DNA from: Corythucha ciliata
Lineage: Eukaryota; Arthropoda; Insecta; Hemiptera; Tingidae
Reading direction: 5' to 3'
Assembly (NCBI GenBank): GCA_038030265.1
Contig: CM075943.1
Location: forward strand, 32,054,001 to 32,118,000
Length of the DNA stretch: 64,000 nt
In this document: piece after piece, positions 12,060-24,214 of the stretch
How the letters are laid out: each line of letters starts with the position of its first letter
Numbering within the stretch: the first letter of the stretch is position 1
Notes under the pieces: model-generated
The model's input: only the letters and a program-made list of their open reading frames with translations
Told to the model about the DNA's origin: nothing
Database searches by the model: none
Position numbers and translations under genes: made by a program

Positions 12060-13188
12060 CAGGGTGGTCGGTTTTGAGTGAAAAAAAAAAAAAATTGGGT
12101 AATAGTAGGTACACCAAAAATGGGATAAAAAAGTCCTATTCGGATAGTGGCCTATCTCTTTTTGTTTTCGAGTAATATTTTTTTAGTGATTTTTAGGCGC
12201 AACTGTATTTTTCAACGAAAACCTGCTATTTCTCAGCTTAGCAATTAAAATAATATTGCATTTGAAGAATAAACAACAAAATTACCCACAACCAACTCAA
12301 AAATTATAAAAATGACAAAGAGGTGTGCGCATTTAGGGCACCTGCTGGTTTTTTATTTAAGTAGCGAAAAAGTCATACAATGTGGGCTAAAAATATGAAT
12401 TATGACGGGCACGAGAAATGAGTACGAGAAATGAGAAAACGAGCACAAGAGTGCATCAGGAATGGAGGCGGGCACTTCGAGCAGCTGCTTAAAAACTAAA
12501 AAAAAAACTTTTGCTAAATAAAAAACCAGCAGACGCTCTAAATTCGCACACCTCTTCGTCCATTTTATTAATTTTTTATTTGTTGTTTATTCTTCAAATG
12601 CAATGTTATTTTAATTTTTCCTGTGCCAGAGCTTGGATTTCTCAAGAAAGAGAGCAAAACAAATGAATTTTGGCACCTGTTATTATTCACATTTTTAGCC
12701 CAAAATGTATGACTTTTTCGCTTCTTTTCGAATTTTATTGTCAAAGGAGGGAGATAATTCCACTTTCGAGTACACCGTTGGAAAGCTGGGAAAACGGAGA
12801 AGTTTTTATGACGCTTGACAACGTGTGAAGCAATTTTTGCGACACAGTAAATTGTTGTTTGAAGTCCAATTTTTGTTTTTTTGCATTGACGCAACGAAAA
12901 CGTTACGTTTTTAGGCGCTTTTGACCATTTAGAATGTTGATTTTGCATTCATCTCATAGACAATTTTCCGTAGATTACGAAACTGCCATTACTTATGAAA
13001 AAAAGTGAAGTAGAAGCTGAGAAATAGCAGGTTTTCGTTGAAAAATACAGTTGCGCCTAAAAATCACTAAAAAAAATATTACTCGAAAACAAAAAGAGAT
13101 AGGCCACTATCCGAATAGGACTTTGTAATCCCATTTTTGGTGTACTATTACCCAATTTTTTTTTTGCTACTCAAAACCGACCACCCTG
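12060..13188. mobile_element. TIR/foldback DNA element, CAGGGTGGTCGG ends
   Basis: Terminal inverted repeats of about 180 bp (12060-12240 and 13010-13188) begin CAGGGTGGTCGGTTTTGAGT and are flanked by TA on both sides, matching a TA target duplication. Inside, 12241-12290 and about 12590-12625 form a second inverted pair around TTGCATTTGAAGAATAAACAAC (split as TTGCATTTGAAG and AATAAACAAC). The right half is homologous to 3610-4135. There is no transposase frame, so this is a non-autonomous element. The TA flank and CAGGGTG end suggest the IS630/Tc1/mariner group. Confidence 0.85.
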
Positions 13189-13353
13189 TATACTTAAGGT
13201 TTTATCAAACTTGGAACTAACCGAGAGTTGTATTTTTTCGGTAGAATTAATAATTAGGCAATAACCTTTGAATATGAATTTGAAGTTTCGGGATTAGCGG
13301 TGAAAATCTAGAGACGAAGAAAAGTCGTGGTCATCTGTAACCACTGTAACACC

Positions 13354-13512
13354 TAACCAGTTTTCAGCAACATGCCAACCTCAGAATTCTCAAACTGGTG
13401 ACTGCCATATTGTCACAGATTGTGCCAGTGTCACAGCGACAGCACATCAGTGGTTCTGTGGTAGTCGCCACTTTGAGAAACCTGAGGATGGCGATGTTGC
13501 TGAAAACCAGTT
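13354..13512. repeat. MITE, AACCAGTTTTCAGCAACAT ends
   Basis: About 160 bp with inverted arms of about 50 bp: AACCAGTTTTCAGCAACAT at the left and the imperfect reverse complement ending GCTGAAAACCAGTT at the right. Arms also share CCTCAG, TCTCAAA-TGG-GACT and the central TGTCACAG. No coding capacity. Confidence 0.82.
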
Positions 13513-13519
13513 ATGTGAA

Positions 13520-14150
13520 GTTTTTTTTGAATTACAATGTGAACGAGACGTGCGTTTTTCTTAATCTCATTGACCGTTGAGAGGGGCGTTCACGACATCG
13601 CACCGTACGACAAGTACTTTAGTACTTAGTTTATTAAAATCACATATAAGATGTTTTGATGGTTAGTGTGAGAATTTTCAGGAATGGTTGTTCTACAGTT
13701 CATTGAATTTTAGGCTGTTCTTCCGTGCTGGCCGCACTATTTAATTATAGTTCACGCTCTACTGGGGCCAACGTAAGTGTTGAGTAAGCTCTTCGGTTCT
13801 TTGAAGTCCGGTACAAAACGGAGTACATTAAAGTGTAGAACGTAGATTGTAAATAATTATTCTATTTATTTATTGATGCGGAGGCTTCCAGGAGAGGATC
13901 CATATTTTCTTGAAGGGACGGGCTTGAGAAAAAGTAATATTTCCGGTGATGACGCTGGGGGTTGGAGACCTCACTGCCAGTTACATCAAGTTTTCGAATC
14001 AATCATAAAATTAATCGTTAATGGGTATTGATCAGAAGATCAATAGAGCTGAAGTTTGGAACAAAGCCTTCTTTTTCTCAGTTTTACGCCTATAGTTATT
14101 TACAGCGTTTTCCATTCAATTCAGAGAGGACATGCTTACAAAAACGTGCC
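13520..14150. other. unassigned spacer
   Basis: Nothing coding was recognised. At about 14106-14140 there is one end of the GCGTTTTCCATTCAA MITE family, whose full copy lies at 26467-26593. Confidence 0.4.
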
Positions 14151-14156
14151 CCTGCC

Positions 14157-14262
14157 CCCTATTCTTTAACGCGTGCGTCAGCAAAATTTCTCAGCTGATT
14201 ACTTTCAGTTATTCACCTTGTTTAATTCGCTAACGCACGCGTTAAGAGATACAGAATAGGGG
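14157..14262. repeat. hairpin MITE, second copy
   Basis: Inverted arms around TAACGCGTGCGTCAGC and GCTAACGCACGCGTTA match the 6654-6761 element, including the central TTTCTCAGCTGAT. Both copies are bordered by CCCCCTATTCT / AGAATAGGGGG, which is probably the true terminus. These arms have diverged more than those of the other copy. Confidence 0.82.
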
Positions 14263-14274
14263 GGGGGGCAGGTA

Positions 14275-15460
14275 AAGACAATACGTCGGGGAAGTTTCGA
14301 CTCATAATAACCTTATCACCTTATCATCAACCCCTAGGACAGTTTGACATTATTGATACAAATCCCACGTTTTAAGGCAGTTCAGTGTTTTTCACATATT
14401 TTTTAAGTTTCTCTACGTAATAATTAGTGTCGGGAAGACCTGATTCGCAATCGACAGGGGCTACTTGATTTTTTGAATCCGTCCGGCTTCAGATGAACAT
14501 TATTTTCCTCACCTCTCTCTAGAATTCTAGATAACCAAAATGTATTTTCACTCCGGCGCAGCTCACGGTAAAAACACTTCGTGTAGTCAAATTGAATCGT
14601 TTATTTATGAGTTGATTATAATAAATTATGCTTTTGAAGTCATAACAGACGTGTTCGACACATTTACACCCTCCAGAGACCACCGTCAAAAGCACACGAA
14701 TGTCGGGTTTGGTTTCTTCCGGGATTAGTCGAAATTGATGACTTTCGGGTGACAAGCAAACTCGAGACACAGGGTACGGTGTACAGCACTTGTGAAACTG
14801 TGAGTATCACCATCACCCATGAAAACTTATTTTCTGGCCGTTGAGCTCACTACACTGTGTGTGTTTTTTTTAAGTTTTTGGTGGGATTCAGTGTTCGGTG
14901 TACCAGAAACGACTGCCCTTTCTTCTTTGACATATTCGTATTCAATTCAGCCGCTACAGTTTTTCTGCGATGACTGCAATCTACAACGATCATCGTAGAA
15001 CAATATCAACATGGTTTTTTTTTAAAGCTGGCTTCTCCTTCTTTGTGAGCCTTTGCATCGCCGGGCACCAAGTTCACGAGCCATTTTTCTAATCTCCGAA
15101 AAAATAAATGAATAAAAAAGCGAGGGACTATTCACTTTAACCAACACAAAATATATATCTAAATGAAACGGCAGAAGTTGGAGACTAGACTCCTCCTTAC
15201 TTCTTCTAAACATTGAAAGGGCGTGAGGTGGGTTCTAACCTTCTTATTTGTTATGAGTCGAATTACCTTTGAAAAATCGAACCTCGCTTCCCCATCGTAT
15301 TTGACTCGATAACTAACGGTACAAAGCCGTTTTTTGATCAGGAAACTTACAGGGGTTCTCTTGAAGAAGTCGTCAATTCCACACTCCCGTAAAGAAATGA
15401 CCCTCCACCTCTAATTGCTTTGTTTGCCGAATAATTGAAATAATGCTTTCAAATGGTTCT
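14275..15460. other. unassigned sequence
   Basis: No gene, RNA or clear inverted repeat was recognised in this stretch. Confidence 0.4.
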
Positions 15461-15469
15461 AAATCAAAT

Positions 15470-16055
15470 GTGTCTAAATATCCCCGAAATTGCAAGGTTC
15501 GGGTGTAGTTATTCACGAAATTGCAAGTTTCGGATCTTAATGTCCACGAAATGTAACCTTTGGGGCCTTTATTCTGTGGGCTTCGTCGGACCCCCACCCC
15601 CGGCTAGTCGGCCCCGTCAATGCCAAAAGCCTGACAAATAGCCGTGACATTGCATCATTTAAAGCTATACGCGAAATCGAAAGTTTCCGGTCCAGCATTA
15701 TAGCATCGTCGCCATGTTCACGAAATTGAAAGTTCCTGGATCTTTTTAGAAACTGTGAAGTTGGCAATTTTTTGAATTTAGCCGCGTATTTTTCTTCAGA
15801 ACAGCATATTAATGTTTTTTCTCAATTTTAGCCGTGACATTGTGTCCGTTAACCGCGAATTAGCACTTATTGTTAATTTTAGCCGCGAATCAGCCTGGGA
15901 TCACGTATTGTCTCTACTTCGTATTTTAAGCCACGAAATGCATCTTATAGAAATCGCGAACCAGCAAAGTTTCAGAGCTTTTCGGGCCTTTCCAGCCAGG
16001 TCCTTTCTTAAATTTCGCGAGCACCGAGGGAGCTACCGATCAAGTTTGCTTTAAA
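15470..16055 (+). repeat. type B array passing into type A array
   Basis: CCCCGAAATTGCAAGGTTCGG, CACGAAATTGCAAGTTTCGG and similar units (each about 20 bases of a 30-bp unit) occupy 15480-15740. They are followed by CCGCGAATTAGC and CAATTTTAGCCGTGA units to about 16055. The direct junction of the two unit types repeats the order seen at 6840-8200. Confidence 0.75.
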
Positions 16056-16059
16056 AGTT

Positions 16060-16930
16060 TGATTTAAAAAATGCTTTTGTGTAATACAGTACGATACAGT
16101 GCGCGTGCGATACATCCAAAATGGGATATCCTACAGAAAGTTTAACACTGGTAATAGAAATTCCAATCAACAATGGCCCGGAAATCGTTACTGGACTGAA
16201 ACCGGTGGTAATCTCTTCGCTATAACCAGAAACGTTTGAAGCCTGTCGTCCACAGCCCCAAGTTTTTCATTTACAGACTCACTGTGCGCTCATATATTGG
16301 TGATGAATTCCAAGATAAGTAGCTGGAGAGAGCACAAAATTGTCCTCAAAACGTGTCTATTTTCGAATGAAATTAACCTCGGTCCTGGGCTTGAGAGCTG
16401 CCGATTTTGGAACGATAAAGTGATTCAATTTATCATTTATGCGCTCCCTTCATAAAGTTAACCAACCAGTGGCTTACTCGTATTTCCTTATGAATAACAA
16501 GTGCGTGGCGTCATGAGCACGTAATTTATTGATTGACTGTCGCACGAATAATAGCAGAATGAAGGGATAAAGGCCCTTGGATATAGTATAACTAAGCATA
16601 CCTTTGTACTCTAAACTCATCTTGTTTTCTACATTCATGTATAGATCCATTATCCGTTTTGCGCGCCTGCCCCATTGTTAGTCAATTCAAGCCATTTTCA
16701 CGAGCAACAAAATTATTGGAAAATTCTGCTCTACAAAAATTGCAGCTATACGAAGCAATTTTCCCTGATGAGATCAATATTCCCCAAATTGACTAAAAAG
16801 ATTATTCTTACATTCAACAGAACTCCGTAGTGAAAATGCCTAGCCCACTGAAAAAATGTCTATTCATACTTGAAATTTCAAAATGCTATTCTGAACGTGG
16901 AAAAGTGAATCCCCGAAAACTACTATTGTA
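16060..16930. other. unassigned sequence
   Basis: No coding region or defined repeat was recognised. Confidence 0.4.
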
Positions 16931-16939
16931 GTCCAATAT

Positions 16940-17545
16940 AGGATTCTCAGAGGAAAAAAATGCGAAAGAAAATTTCTCGACAATTCTAAATGTTTGTTGA
17001 GGTGCTGAATCCGATTTCGAAGTTTGCTACAACTTTTGAGGGCGGGAACCTGATGAAAATTGCGAAAAACCGTAAATTTTTGCGAAATTTTCTTGTAAAT
17101 CCGCTAACAACTGTATCCAATTTGACGCCCGGTTATAGCCGAGTAGATAATTGAAAAGAGCATAAAATTTCCTTCGTAAATATCTACACCAGAACGGAAA
17201 ATATCTCTTTTGAGAGTTTTTCGTGTATACCGAAAAAATAGCTTATTTTCAAGACGCTATAACTCCATTAATAATTGCTCAATTCGAATAACTTTTTTTT
17301 TAATTTGTAGGCATTTTAGCAGGCTACAGTTAATATGATAATATGATAGTCTGCCCCTTCGAAAAGTGTTTAATTTACAAGTTATCGGTGAAAAACTGAG
17401 AAAAAAAATCGCAAAAATGTACGGTTTTTCGCAATTTTCGTCGGGTTTCCGCCCTTAAAAGTTGTAGCAAACTTCAAAATCGGATTCAGCACCTCAGCAA
17501 ACATTTAGAACCGTCGAGAAATTTTCTTTCACATTTTTTTCATGA
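16940..17545. mobile_element. foldback element, 0.6 kb
   Basis: Arms of about 130 bp at 16950-17095 and 17405-17545 are reverse complements. Shared landmarks are GAAAGAAAATTTCTCGAC, AGGTGCTGAATCCGATTT, TTTGCTACAACTTTTGAGGG and AAAATTGCGAAAAACCGTA. The centre is AT-rich without a frame. A diverged piece of related sequence (GGGGTGCTGAATCTGAACTT) lies near 56770. Confidence 0.78.
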
Positions 17546-17590
17546 AAACAATGTTTCAGAACCTAGATTTACTGGAATATTGTGATACAT

Positions 17591-17729
17591 ACGGCCGTAT
17601 TCAGAAACCAACCTTAACCTTTACATCTCCTTTAAGCGCTTCAAAACAGATGACATATTTTTTTAAACATCACATTTTTCAACTCCTTTAGTTAAGGCTT
17701 TGTAAAGGTGGGTTTCTGAATACGGCCCT
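17591..17729. repeat. MITE, GGCCGTATTCAGAAACC family
   Basis: About 139 bp with inverted ends GGCCGTATTCAGAAACC and GGTTTCTGAATACGGCC, and inner arms ACCTT-ACCTTTAC / GTAAAGG. The same ends bound 40709-40915 and 53972-56442. Confidence 0.88.
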
Positions 17730-17734
17730 TAGCT

Positions 17735-18235
17735 AAAGCATTATTATGAAGTTACGCCAGGCCATGCTTCTAAAAAATCGTACAAAGCTGGAAACTTTTT
17801 TAATCCCTTTGAGCTTTAGGTTTGGTGGCTAAAAAACGCTTGATTTTGGCACTTTTTTAAGGATTTTCGCTTACAACTCTTAAGCGACGCAATTATAAAT
17901 AATATTTCCCGTGCGTTTTTAAAAGAAAAATTCTGTTCCGAAAGACACCAAGAACGGCTAAATAGATTCAGCCATTCCGCTGCAATGTATATTCAAAATT
18001 GGACAATATTCACAAACTTGGCTAAAAAAAATTACTATTCTTTCTTTCGTCAGACGCGCAAATTATCATATTAGTCACAATGTATTAATCAATATTATTA
18101 CATAAAGCCGTCAACGACTTTGTGCCTAGGATTGATTTGGGAGCTGAAAACAAATCTATTCAGCCCACGTCGGATTCAATTTGTGTACTTTCTGGGGTGG
18201 TGGGGGGGACTGGCGACCTGTTAAAAATCCTCAAG
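17735..18235. other. unassigned spacer
   Basis: No supported gene or repeat boundary was recognised. Confidence 0.4.
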
Positions 18236-18236
18236 T

Positions 18237-18390
18237 GTGGTTGCTATGGCCGTCTAGTGGTCTAATGGCGTGATAATGTTATTTCTTATTCGGCGTCCTT
18301 GGACAGCCGAATCCGGCGTCCGGGATCAGTTGGATCCCGCTTGCGGCATACTCGACCGTTCGGAATAAGGCCCCAGATGACCAGGGGGGG
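18237..18390 (+). repeat. SINE-like dispersed repeat ending TTCGGAATAAGGCCCCAG
   Basis: It starts GGCCGTCTAGTGGTCTAATGG, whose TAGTGGTCTAATGG resembles a pol III A box, and ends CGACCGTTCGGAATAAGGCC-CCAG. Copies of the 3' part occur in reverse at about 30195-30285 and as a short piece at about 54868-54902. The B box is not convincing, so the tRNA origin is inference. Confidence 0.6.
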
Positions 18391-18421
18391 GGGGCATTCT
18401 GTAACTTTTGTTTAGAGCTAC

Positions 18422-18519
18422 TTGGTGTGTAGAGCCATCATCAGAAGTCATTGTGCCTGGAAATGGGCTGCCAGAAAACGGCGACATTGGAGATGGTGTC
18501 CCTTTACTTTCATTTGATG
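18422..18519 (-). CDS. possible exon of unknown gene
   Basis: On the minus strand a good acceptor, TTTTCTTCATTTCAG, precedes an open frame whose residues include SNESKGTPSPMSPFSGSPFP and then GTMTSDDGSTHQ. The sequence is low-complexity Ser/Pro/Gly as in a disordered linker. The only donor at a sensible place is CAA|GTAGCT, which is weak. No family was recognised. It lies on the same strand as vinculin but matches no vinculin segment I know. It could equally be a chance frame next to a SINE-like repeat. Confidence 0.35.
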
Positions 18520-18639
18520 CTGAAATGAAGAAAACTAGGTACACAAATCCGTGGTACCTGGAGGCGACTTCACGGGTACAACTGAGAAAAAGCGTGATTT
18601 ATCATTCTGAAAGCTAGCTGTTCACCACTGGATTTGAGA

Positions 18640-18965
18640 AAAACGCTAATTCGTAAGTGGACTAAACTTCGCAGCTCAAATAGAGAAAATACGTTATTCT
18701 CCCGTTTCTGTAGCTCCCCCGGCGGCTAAAATTAAGAAGGCACGCAGGAGTGCCGCTTTTGGGCCTTGCGCGAGGCTAAAAGTTTAGCAACAGCTCAAAT
18801 TCACGCATAATTCTGATTAAAATACCTCATTCCAGGAAGATATCGAGAAAAACGTCAATCCGCGGCCAAAGGTTGCAAAAATTGCTAACTTGCAGATGAA
18901 ATTGAGAAAAAGCGCTCATTCACAACTATAATTGAGAAAAACGCTAATTCGCAGCAGTCGTGATT
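18640..18965 (-). repeat. degenerate 30-bp array, type A, reverse orientation
   Basis: Units such as AAAATTGAGAAAAACGCTAAT-TCGC and AATTGAGAAAAAGCGCTCATTC read as the reverse complement of the type A unit. Spacing is about 30 bp where units are clear. Confidence 0.78.
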
Positions 18966-18969
18966 CTCG

Positions 18970-21530
18970 TGCTGAAGATCCCGAACAGCCGAAACCGGTT
19001 CTAACGACGTAAGCTCTTGGAACCGGTTGGTCTTCCTAGCTTTTTTATTTTTTCATTAAACAACAAGGCGATATTCTACGATTCCGTCTGCTCCCTACCC
19101 CTTATCTTTTCTTCCTTTTAACATGGCTATGTTCAGCGGTTTCGAAAACGTAGGATATGCCGCGGGAATCAGGATCTGAAAAATATGTAAAACACATCCA
19201 CCCCCTTCAAGCCCAGGGCTTACCCGTCCATCGCACCATCAGCCTCACACGTCTTGTTTTGCTGAGTTGCCTCCGCCTCTGCCTTTACTCATGTTTTCCT
19301 CAAAAGAAAAAGGGGAGAAAATGAAAAGGAAACACGAGAGGGGGAGGTGGAGCGTACCTGCTATTTTGAGGATGGGGTGCCACACGTGGCAGGCCCGAAA
19401 CGCATAAAACTCATTTTTGACCCCGATATTTTTGGTTCCCCCCCCCCTCCGGATGCTACATCTCCGTGCAATACTATACTTAGGCTTCACATCGGCTACT
19501 AATACCTGGTCCGAATGCAGAAATTTTGTATTAATGTAATACATACATCCGCTTTTCTGTTACATGTTTCACTTTGTTATCAATTGACGAAAGAAACATT
19601 TTACTATGAACGTGGTTTTCATCTACATAGAGTGCAGCACAAAGTGGCTTCATGCTAAGTAACACTTGTCCCACCCGTTGCAAAATGAACGGTGGCGAAA
19701 TAAAATACAATAGTACGTACCTACGTATAGCTAATACATGATAAGTACGTGGTATACAGTGGGTTGTCCCGGAAAATGAAAAATCGTGTGAAAATAATTG
19801 ATGTGATTTGGCTTTCATAGTTTACATCGATATCTCCAGCTGAACTATAATTAGATTTGTCCGGTGGCTGCTGTGCCAGTGTAGCAAATACGGTGGAGAA
19901 GCGTGATATGGGCAATTACATTGTAGTGTTTTTTATCGGTCGCACTGGCAGCAGCCGCCGAACAATACCTCCTTGGTTTTCAAAACGAATTTCCGACTAT
20001 TCAAAAGTACAATTTTGTTTTTTAATTATTGAATGTTAAATTAAGTTGGTGGTTTAAACGAATTTGTTTTGTTGAATTTGTGTTGTTAAGTTATTTCGAA
20101 ATGAATGCCTTGATTATTATTGGTTGTGATTATGGGGTGCATACCGCGAGACAATAGTCGGCGAAAAGATCAAATAAAAATAGAATGTTTAAACTCGATA
20201 CATTCGTTTAAACCACCATTTCAAAATACAGTTGGAATTTTTCGAAAGCGCTAATTATTGTAGAAAATTCGGTCCAAGACGGGCCACTCTTGATTGGAAG
20301 CGATCCGCCTGAAAAAATAAAAATAAAAATAAAACTCCGATTGGAACTAAAATAATTGTGATTAAAACAATTATAATAACCCTTCTCGATTGGGATTTGT
20401 GCTGTCGGTGCGGAAGCTATGAAAAAGGGAGGTTTGGCAACATGGTTAGGGAAGCTATCGAGCGATTCTACCCCCGACTCGGAAAACCCTCGCGCGTATC
20501 GCCACCCCCACAAAGAGGCCGTTGACTCTCCCACCTTGAGCCGGGACCGAATTCAAGCCTTGCCTATTGATTCTCATCACTCTTGCACGCTCATACCCTC
20601 TCTTTCTTTACCAGCGCGCTTTTTATTCCGTTATTAATGAAATCGCTCTGCCTGGGCAGGAATGACTGATCGGGTGCCGGGGGGACGGGGAGGCAATCAA
20701 CTGGAGATCTCTGTCTACGCTTCCATCGCCGTCGGGTGAAAATTATGTACCGTTCATATCTATCTCTACACTGCCAGAGGTGATGTCGTGCGGTATTTTT
20801 AGGCCTGTAGCTGTCAGTTAGTGGACATCAAGTGCTCATAATTAGGAACTTGCACAGATCTTAAAGCTCCATCCCCAATTGCAACATTCTACATAGATAG
20901 TATCGTGTTAAAATTAAGAGAATTCGGTACCTCTTAATTTTCATAAATTGTATTCATTATCAGATTCCCAAAAACCCAGATACTGTGATTGGCTGACCGA
21001 GCGTGACCTCACTCACTCTAGACCTCCTCTTTTAAAACCCAAACTTCGCCTTTATTTCGTTTGCTTGGGGAATTTGAATCAGATCAGATCGCATCGGTTC
21101 AGATGCAATTTGCTTTGTTTTGGTAAAAAAAAAAATCGTCCAATTTAAGGTGGGTAAAAGTACATGTATTTGATTGTTTGACAGGTTAGATACATGAAAC
21201 AAATCTTACTGCACCGATGAACTTTTCAGTATAAGGAAGCAATAGCAACCCAGTTTTACCTTAATTATTGAAAAAGTAAAGATATTTCTAGCCATCATCC
21301 CTAATTTTAGGAAGGTACCCCTGGCTATATGCTCTCTTTTAGTAAGGGTTCTTGGCAGGTCCACAAACAAGCCTGATGATGAAAATAAGTGAATAATGAA
21401 ATTCTGTGGGTAGTGGGCCTCATCAAAATTAACCGAACATGATGGCATTTCAGCCCACTGAAACACGGTAGTGTAATTCTTGAAGGTTTTTTCAATTTGT
21501 TGAAAACACTGACTATTTTAGGGTTATACG
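18970..21530. other. unassigned, with a GC-richer patch at 20430-20720
   Basis: No gene was recognised. The patch at 20430-20720 has open frames on both strands and a CT-rich stretch but no splice or domain evidence. Simple runs include a poly(C) near 19440 and poly(T) at about 21573. Confidence 0.4.
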
Positions 21531-21532
21531 TA

Positions 21533-23280
21533 TAAATTAATGAGCTCTGTTCAACAATGAGGAAGAAACATGATTTTTTTTTTTTTTTTATTCTGAAAGC
21601 GTGGTCAACCATGAACACGATGAGATGTATTTCTACGAATGTATTTCTAACGAATTAGTCATCAATAAAACCATAAAAAAATGTTTGAAAGTAGTTAATT
21701 CGAAATTTTTGTTTTCCCTCCAAGCGATTTTATACTCTGCCCCTCCTGCCTATATCATGTGTAACGTAATTATTTCAGATTGAGGCCTACTGCGGTAGCT
21801 TATACATTATACTGAAGCAAAATATTATTATCTTTTTTGTTTTGATATTGATTTATAAAATCGAATAAATTTTTTTATTATACATATAAAAATTAGGTAA
21901 TTGACCAGGATGTCTGTACTTTTATGGAGCTTCCCTCTCTTTTTCCGCCCGACCTGATTAAAAAAACACGGGAGAAATGATGAATCCGATAATTATGCGC
22001 CATTTATTAACTTACACTTATCCACGCACCTCTGCAATTTGGAGTTTTGAATTTCCGTAAAGATCTTGAAAACTTCGGAAATATATTGACAAAGCGCCCA
22101 GTTTGTTATGGTCGCGGCATATTATTTGAATCGGCCTTCCAAATTCCACCTGGGTCATTTATGATCTCTAATGGGACAAAATATAAGTGTAATAAAACAA
22201 TTTTTTAACGAAGTAATCGTGAAGTAATCGTTCGCAGATGAAATGTCTCACCTTTTTCATGGATTGAATGAAGAACTCGCCTCGAAGAAAGTAAACACGA
22301 GTCCGCACAAGCCTCACGGATATAATAAACCAAAAAATAAACAAAAACGTATGTGAGAGGTTGATGAGTGAGAAAATATGCCGCCACAATGCTTCAGAAG
22401 TGTATGTGGTAGCCTCGTGCAAGCTCTGGTACGTCACACAGGGGCTGAGGTAGGCAGTTACCCCCTCGAACCCTGTCCATACATAAAAATATAATGTTTT
22501 AAATATATTGCATTCATTTTTATGGTGAAAAAGGATGCCAATCGCGTTATTTAACCGAATTTCACAATAAAAAAAGCGTCAGAGACCAAAATTTCTTATA
22601 CATGCACCTTCCTCATTGTATTTTTTCCCCTTTTGGTGAGATTATGATTTCGGGCACTGCGTCCCATTATCAATCTCCGGCGACTTTGATCAGCATATTG
22701 CGTCAATCATCACATGACACACCCACAACGCCTACGCGGAGTTGGTTGGTGAATGTTGTCGTTGTGGATGTGTCATGTGATGATTGACGCTACATGCTGA
22801 TTCAAGTCGCCGGAGATTGATAATGGGACGCAGTGTCCGACAGTAGTCTCATGAAAAGGAGAAAAATATACAATGAGGAAGTTTCTCATTTTCCAAAAAA
22901 AAATTTTTTTCGGTGAGACTCACATCAATCCCTCCATGTAAATAAGTAAATAAACATTTTAAACCCCTCAGAAATATTTTTATTTATCAACAAAAGTTGG
23001 CATATTTTTAGTGTCTCTAAATAGCTCATCTGTTTATCCTCCATTATTTTATTATTGTAAAGCTTTGGAGAAAATAAGGCAAAGAAATACAACAAACCGC
23101 TCTCCGACAGCAACGTTACAGACGAATTTTTGTCGGAAGGCGCATATGACACAAATATGCTAGCTGGCGTGTTACAAACGGATCACGATTTTAGCTTAAA
23201 TAAACCTTAAAAAATAGATTTATGAATAATTTCTGACCCATGAAACTTCCTCATTGTTGAGCAGAACTCGTTAATTGATA
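21533..23280. mobile_element. TIR element, CAATGAGGAAG family, 1.75 kb
   Basis: Left TIR AATTAATGAGCTCTGTTCAA-CAATGAGGAAG at 21535-21567 is matched in reverse at 23240-23277 (CTTCCTCATTGTTGAGCAGA then ACTCGTTAATTG). Internally there is a palindromic MITE at 22606-22882 and a segment (22883-23240) homologous in reverse to 30300-30780. No transposase was recognised. It is a composite of one TIR family. Confidence 0.7.
22606..22882. repeat. long palindromic MITE
   Basis: Arms of about 120 bp at 22606-22730 and 22761-22882 are near reverse complements. Landmarks are CTTCCTCATTGTATTTTT, CATTATCAATCTCCGGCGACT and CAATCATCACATGACACA. The end sequence CAATGAGGAAG is shared with the surrounding element. 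Confidence 0.85.
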
Positions 23281-23289
23281 TAACCCCAC

Positions 23290-23735
23290 AATACACCGTA
23301 GTGTAAGAACAGTATAATAATTATCGCTCGCTTGATTTTTCTTCGAGATCAGCCCCGACACGACGACACCCGCGAAAGTTAAGAGCTCTCATGGAAAATT
23401 GGGGTACTCGTACTCGCACTGACTGATTTCAACAGAACTTACGACGAGAAAATAAAGGAATTCAAAATAAGCTCGTAATTGCCAAACAGCATCACGGTGC
23501 TTTGCCATGGCGTAACTTGTGCGAGCTTTCTGGCGCTCCGGACTATGGCTCTACAAAATTTTGTAAGATGCCTTACATTTTTAGCATGAGAATCACAGCC
23601 TACAATGATGTCTGGATTCCAGAGCCGTCGATATCATTTCCCTATAAATTGGGTCAGCAAACATTGGCGGATCTACACCACGGGGCGGAAATCTCTAGGC
23701 TCCTTAGTCGAATTTAACTGGGAGTATATTTTTAA
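23290..23735. other. unassigned sequence
   Basis: A plus-strand open frame at about 23502-23717 has no recognisable motif. Nothing else was seen. Confidence 0.35.
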
Positions 23736-23739
23736 GTAG

Positions 23740-24015
23740 CGTTGAAATACGTATTTTGTTTCAATTTCAGCCACGAAATTGCCTCCGGACTCCACGAGTG
23801 TGCGTTTTCTCAATTTTAACTGCGAGTGCAGCGCTTTTTCTCAGTTCGACAGCCGCGTATTATCGCACTTTCTCAATTTTATTCGTTAATTAGCACATTT
23901 TCTCAACCTCTTAGCCCTGAAGCTGCGTGAAGAATCAGCGAATTAGGTAGCGTTTGGGTGCCCTTTCCCAATTTTATCTGCCAATTAGCATTTTTTCTAT
24001 AGCTGTGACGATTTA
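23740..24015 (+). repeat. degenerate 30-bp array, type A
   Basis: Units include TTCTCAATTTTAACTGCGAG, TCTCAATTTTATTCGTTAAT-TAGC and AGCCCTGAAGCTGCGTGAAG. The last sub-motif (GAAGCTGC-GAAGAA) also recurs at 31392 and 33935, which shows shared higher-order structure. Confidence 0.75.
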
Positions 24016-24214
24016 CCGTTTTGTCAATTTCAAAACCCTAAAGCGGGCGCGTTCATCTGAGTAGCACTACCAAGGACGTGGTGAACTTTGTTCATCAGCC
24101 ACATTTTCGCCGTTAATTTACGACTCATGGTTCCAATTTGCCAAAAGTGAACGTTTTTGGGCATGAAATAAGGAAATAAGAGTTGTAGGTGTGCGGGGGG
24201 GAGACCACTAGGCA

